A stretch of DNA of 64,000 nt from Candidatus Scybalocola faecigallinarum (GTDB lineage Bacteria > Bacillota > Clostridia > Lachnospirales > Lachnospiraceae). Below the pieces are notes generated by a model. That model did not search any database. It saw only the letters and a program-made list of their open reading frames with translations, and was not told the DNA's origin. Below, piece after piece: positions 60,339-64,000 of the stretch. Every line of letters begins with the position of its first letter. Position 1 is the first letter of the stretch. A program made the position numbers and the translations under genes. The stretch lies in assembly GCA_018711005.1 (NCBI GenBank), contig DVIT01000004.1:22185-86184 (forward strand), read 5' to 3'.

Positions 60339-60733
60339 AAATATCCTTTCTTAATTCCTTTCCCAGGCATCTTTACCTGGATGCGCTTCCCTGGCGGAGA
60401 AGCGATAACTAAAAGATTTTCATAGAGTGGTCACAAAAAGTTCACAAATACTTATTAAATGTAACAAAAACTTAACAACTTGGCCATAATAGCATAATCT
60501 GACGGGAAAAGCAAGGGAAAGTTTTCCCATCTTTGCTTTCAGGCCGGTCAAAGCCGTGGTAAATTTCTGTTTTTACTATTGCTTTTTTATCAAAGAAGAA
60601 CAGATTCTTACAAGAAATCAGGAAATGGATGTGCTAAACTTAAATAAATCACAACAGATCCCCCTGGTGTCATGGGGGATTTTAGATATTCTGACAAAAA
60701 TATGCACATGAAAAGCAGAAAGGTGTGAAGTGC
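60339..60733. promoter_or_regulatory. Divergent leaders of the CHAP and GH106-like genes
   Basis: On the minus strand two hairpins lie in the CHAP leader: CGCTTC-tccgccagg-GAAGCG (60384-60404) and CCAGG-taaagatg-CCTGG (60363-60380); the second arm can also pair with CCAGG in the first loop region. On the plus strand ATCCCCC-tggtgtcat-GGGGGAT (60658-60680) followed by TTTTAG precedes the glycosidase and could be an attenuator. The rest is AT-rich with no gene. Confidence 0.5.
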
Positions 60734-63481
60734 GTGAAGGCGTTTGTTAATGATGTATTAAACGGACATGAGGATAATTACATTTTGCCGTTTTTCTGGC
60801 AGCATGGAGAGACCGAGGAGGTTTTAAGAGATTACATGAGGGCCATCCATGACTGCGGCATTGGAGCGGTGTGCGTGGAAGCGCGGCCTCATCCGGATTT
60901 TGCCGGGCCCGGCTGGTGGCATGATATGGATATTATCCTGGATGAGGCCAGGAAGCGGAGCATGAAGGTGTGGATCCTGGATGACGCTCATTTTCCTACA
61001 GGCTATGCCAATGGAAAGCTGGATGAAAAGGATGACAGCCTGTGCAAACAGTATATTGCCTGCAATTACACGGATGTTTACGGCCCGGTGCCGGAAGCGT
61101 CTTTAAATGTAGAGCTGTTATCTCATCACCGTCCGTCTGTGGGGGATTTTGCAGATCCTTTTTTTGCCGAACAAAACCCCAGGCATTTTAATGACGACCG
61201 GTTTGTAGCTGTGGTGGCAGCCCGCCTTGTGGAAGGGGATCGGGTGTGTGCCGATACAGTGGTGCTGACAGATCAGGTGAAGGATGGATGGCTGGAGTGG
61301 AACGTGCCGGACGGCGTGTGGCGGATTTTTGTGTTTTATCTGACCCGCAACGGCGGCGGAAGGACCCGGTACATTAATATGCTGGATGAAGCCTCCTGTC
61401 ATGTACAGATTGAGGCGGTTTATGAGCCTCATTATGCCCATTATAAAGATGATTTTGGAAAGACCATTGCTGGATTTTTCTCAGATGAGCCGGCGGTGGG
61501 CAATACCAATGGCTTTGATTTTACTGAATCTATTGGCCGCAATAAGATGAACCTTCCCTGGAATAAAGATATGGACGGGATGCTTAAGGAAAGGCTTGGC
61601 AGTGATTATGCCCGTTTCCTTCCGGCCTTGTGGGCGGATATGGATGATCCTCACCTGACCGGGCAGATCCGTTATGCCTATATGGATGGGGCAACTCAGC
61701 TGATCTCCCAAAATTTCAGCCGCCAGATTGGAAAATGGTGCGAAGATCACGGGGTAGAGTATATTGGCCATATTGTAGAAGATTCCAACCAGCACAGCCG
61801 TCTGGGGTGCAGTATGGGCCATTATTTCCGTTCCATGATGGGACAGCATATGTCGGGCATTGACGATATAGGCAACCAGGTGATGGTCGGCGGCGAGAAT
61901 AACCGCAGGAGCGGCGGCTTTGGCAAAGGCGGCCTGGGTGAATTTTTCCATTTTGAGCTTGGAAAGCTTGGGGCATCCTTCGCCCATATTGATCCCAAAA
62001 AGAAAGGCCGGGCTATGTGTGAGATTTTCGGGGCATATGGCTGGAAAACCGGTGTGCGCACAATGAAATATCTCACCGATCATTTTCTTGTGCGGGGGAT
62101 CAATGTTTTCGTGCCTCATGCATTTTCGCCAAAAGCATTTCCGGATCCGGACTGCCCGCCCCATTTTTATGCCCACGGGGAAAATCCGCAGTACCGCCAT
62201 TTTGGAAAGCTTATGGGCTATATGAACCGCATGTGCCATCTTTTAAGCCATGGCCAAAGCGTGTCCCCTGTGGCTCTTTTATATCATGGTGAGGCGGAAT
62301 GGACCGGCGGCTATATGTTTGACCAGAAGCCGGCCCGCCAGCTTTTAGAGCATCAGGTGGATTTTGACATAATTCCTTCCGATGTATTTGCTGATCCCAA
62401 AACCTTTGACGCTTCCTTTGGCCATGTTTCCCCAGAGGATGTTCCGGCGGGAGCGGCGTCCGGTCTGGTGCTGACCATTAACAAAAACACGTATAAGGCC
62501 CTGGTAGTCCCCTATGCCCAGTATGTGACTTTGGATGCAGCCCGGTTTATGACCAATGCCAGCCGTCAGGGATTTCCTGTGATCTTTGTGGATCAAAGGC
62601 CGGAGGGAATCTGTACCATGGCCAATGACAAGGCCGGCCGGGAGGATTGCCAGGCTCTGACAGAGGCGCTTAAGCGCTGCGGTCAGGTTGTGCCTCTGGC
62701 ACAGCTGGGGGAATATCTCCAGGAGAATGGTATTGGGGAAGTAAAGCTGGATGCGCCCTTTGCCCGCCTGCGCTGCTATCATTATGTCCATGATCAGGCT
62801 CATGTGTATATGATCTCCAATGAAGAACCGTGGAAGGCCTTTGAGGGAACGGTCACTGTGGCGGCCCGTGGAGCGGCTTATGGTTATGATGCTATGGAAA
62901 ACCGGGTGTACCGTCTGGATGGACAGGATACAGGTTATGGTACAAAATTTACTTTAAAGCTTGCTGCCTATGAAAGTACGGTGATCATTTTTGATGAAAC
63001 GGTGGATAACCTGCCGCCTTACTGCCCGGAGTGTGGACAAAAGGCCGTGATCGCCGGACCATGGAAGGTTTCGTTATGTGAAGCGCCGGAATATCCTGCA
63101 TTTAAGCCGTTGGCCACGTTGGATAAGCTTCATAATATTGGCCGGCTGGCGCCGGATTTTTCCGGATTTATCTGCTATGAAGGGACATTTGATTTCCATG
63201 GACAGACCGGAGAACAGGCAGTTCTTTCCATTGATCATGCTTATGAAGGCGTGGAGGTTTGGGTCAATGATATGTATATGGGGATGCGTATTTGTCCGCC
63301 GTATACGTTTGATATTTCTAAGGCTGTAAAATCAGGGAAAAATTCTGTGAGGATTGAAGTTGCCACAACCCTGGTGCGCAAAGTGAACACAATGCAGGAC
63401 AGCGCCCATCCCTTAAGTGAGTCCGGGAATGTTTTAGATCCCACAGGTATTGTAGGCGATGTGGCTATTTTATCTGCGTGA
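60734..63481 (+). CDS. Large glycoside hydrolase, GH106-like
   Basis: 915 residues, no signal peptide. YILPFFWQHGE, GAVCVEARPHPDFAGPGWWH and IVEDSNQHSRLG lie in the catalytic barrel; GFFSDEPAV (near residue 255) has the acidic pair expected at the active site; EVWVNDMYMGMRICPPYTFD near the end is the sugar-binding jelly roll that GH2/GH106 proteins carry. GH106 enzymes release alpha-L-rhamnose from plant polysaccharide. GTG at 60734 is preferred: AAAGG is 10 bases upstream, and GTG 60725 too close. Substrate is inferred. Confidence 0.8.
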   Translation: MKAFVNDVLNGHEDNYILPFFWQHGETEEVLRDYMRAIHDCGIGAVCVEARPHPDFAGPGWWHDMDIILDEARKRSMKVWILDDAHFPTGYANGKLDEKDDSLCKQYIACNYTDVYGPVPEASLNVELLSHHRPSVGDFADPFFAEQNPRHFNDDRFVAVVAARLVEGDRVCADTVVLTDQVKDGWLEWNVPDGVWRIFVFYLTRNGGGRTRYINMLDEASCHVQIEAVYEPHYAHYKDDFGKTIAGFFSDEPAVGNTNGFDFTESIGRNKMNLPWNKDMDGMLKERLGSDYARFLPALWADMDDPHLTGQIRYAYMDGATQLISQNFSRQIGKWCEDHGVEYIGHIVEDSNQHSRLGCSMGHYFRSMMGQHMSGIDDIGNQVMVGGENNRRSGGFGKGGLGEFFHFELGKLGASFAHIDPKKKGRAMCEIFGAYGWKTGVRTMKYLTDHFLVRGINVFVPHAFSPKAFPDPDCPPHFYAHGENPQYRHFGKLMGYMNRMCHLLSHGQSVSPVALLYHGEAEWTGGYMFDQKPARQLLEHQVDFDIIPSDVFADPKTFDASFGHVSPEDVPAGAASGLVLTINKNTYKALVVPYAQYVTLDAARFMTNASRQGFPVIFVDQRPEGICTMANDKAGREDCQALTEALKRCGQVVPLAQLGEYLQENGIGEVKLDAPFARLRCYHYVHDQAHVYMISNEEPWKAFEGTVTVAARGAAYGYDAMENRVYRLDGQDTGYGTKFTLKLAAYESTVIIFDETVDNLPPYCPECGQKAVIAGPWKVSLCEAPEYPAFKPLATLDKLHNIGRLAPDFSGFICYEGTFDFHGQTGEQAVLSIDHAYEGVEVWVNDMYMGMRICPPYTFDISKAVKSGKNSVRIEVATTLVRKVNTMQDSAHPLSESGNVLDPTGIVGDVAILSA

Positions 63482-63542
63482 TGCCGCGGGAGATACCGCA
63501 GGCAGCTCGCGGCAAGGCCGTTTGCCGGGTTTAGAGCAAAAG

Positions 63543-63576
63543 AAAAAAGCAGCCAATTCCGAACGGCTGCTTTTTT
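63543..63576. terminator. Bidirectional intrinsic terminator
   Basis: AAAAAAGCAGCC-aattccgaac-GGCTGCTTTTTT, perfect 12-bp stem with T runs on both sides. Confidence 0.92.
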
Positions 63577-64000
63577 CTTTTGGAGAAGGTATTTTTTGTT
63601 TCTTATGGGGTGTAACAAAAAACTATATATAATGTATTGGGGGGGTTTACGGTTATTATAATACCATGGGGAGCAAAATAAGTGTCAACAAAGATGACCA
63701 AATTTTTCATGGGTTTCTATACAATGTGCAGGAGGCCTCTGCCAGGGGTTTCTTGCTGGTATGTGACAAATTATACAAAAAATCCACAAAATGCCTGCGC
63801 ATTGAAATAGGGCTACCGCAATCCCACCGGCTTTAGACGGTGCAGCTCTGACGATTAAAAATAATTATTAAAAAACCTCCCTTTTTTCAGGGATTTGCGA
63901 GATAATAAAAATAGGAAAAAAAGTTTTTCTTCGCAAGCCCAAAAGAAGGGAGGTTTTTCCAGCAAAAACAAAAGAGAAAATCACAAGAAAAGAAACGAGG
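63577..64000. other. Gene-free stretch with a large inverted repeat near the window end
   Basis: No gene of convincing quality. An imperfect ~30-bp inverted repeat runs from AAAAACCTCCCTTTTTT (63871 on) and TTTGCGA (63894-63900) to TCGCAAG (63931-63937) and AAGAAGGGAGGTTTTT (ending 63958). It is followed by a purine-rich AAACGAGG at the very end, which could be a Shine-Dalgarno of a gene outside the window. Confidence 0.5.

Noticed and set aside
61481..62239. 252-codon minus-strand frame inside the glycosidase gene
   Set aside because: Antisense shadow of a well-supported 915-residue glycosidase.
1..64000. tRNA or rRNA genes
   Set aside because: No T-loop (GTTCRANNC) with acceptor-stem pairing or rRNA-like sequence was noticed on either strand by eye; a tRNAscan run would settle it.
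63543..64000. A gene remnant after the glycosidase
   Set aside because: All frames are short and interrupted; only the terminator and inverted repeat are supported.

Overview
The window reads as one contiguous piece of chromosome from a low-to-mid GC Firmicute, most likely a gut Lachnospiraceae of the Blautia type. The evidence is strong AGGAGG ribosome binding sites, a class III fructose-1,6-bisphosphatase, a holB-ricT-trmN6 block in the Firmicute order, a cobalamin riboswitch, many MATE exporters and zinc-ribbon/DUF4097-type proteins. The genus is inferred from gene content only. No rRNA, tRNA or CRISPR array was seen.

Layout. 1-9 kb: the 3' part of a xylulokinase, an acetyltransferase, a decayed tyrosine phosphatase, a PadR/HAAS-DUF4097 pair, an MBOAT + DHHW polysaccharide O-acetylation pair and an ABC-class ATPase. 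9-13 kb: remnants of a small catabolic cluster (EthD-like protein, truncated VOC protein, nitrilase-family hydrolase, broken effector-binding protein), then a MATE exporter and a flavodoxin. 13.7-14.1 kb: an unusual nested inverted-repeat element holding four diverged 53-bp tandem repeats. 14.1-18.2 kb: a complete vanC-type D-Ala-D-Ser gene set (ligase, VanXY, and a serine racemase VanT split into two genes) with no VanRS beside it. 18.5-25 kb: fbp, a TetR-controlled lipoprotein esterase, a toxin-antitoxin pair and a second MATE exporter. 25.6-33 kb: an FAD oxidoreductase/D-aspartate-ligase-like operon, an ABC exporter and an arginase-fold protein without most of its metal ligands. 34-37 kb: an MFS transporter, a LysR gene with an internal deletion and a DAPG-hydrolase-family enzyme. 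37.4-39.4 kb: an AT-rich RloA/RloB (AbiL-like) defence pair. 39.5-46.6 kb: an operon-like run of aspartate racemase, a MurE-family ligase without the DAP motif, an amino acid decarboxylase, a guanylate-kinase-like protein, holB, ricT and trmN6. 46.7-53 kb: two proteins of unknown function, a MITE-like hairpin element, a deletion-broken glycosidase, LysR and DUF1275. 53-56.5 kb: a corrinoid-type ABC importer under a cobalamin riboswitch. 56.6-60.3 kb: MarR with a third MATE exporter, a cytidylate-kinase-like protein, an ArsC/Spx protein and a secreted CHAP protein. 60.7-63.5 kb: a large GH106-like glycosidase, followed by an inverted repeat that may begin a mobile element.

Two themes connect the region. 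The first is cell-wall precursor chemistry: the van set could give D-Ser-ended precursors, while an aspartate racemase, a non-DAP MurE-like ligase and an Asl-like ATP-grasp protein together suggest D-Asp in the peptidoglycan. The second is genome decay by internal deletion: at least three genes have lost whole blocks while both ends are intact. The intergenic regions share a dispersed palindrome with core GGCTGAACWGTTAC.
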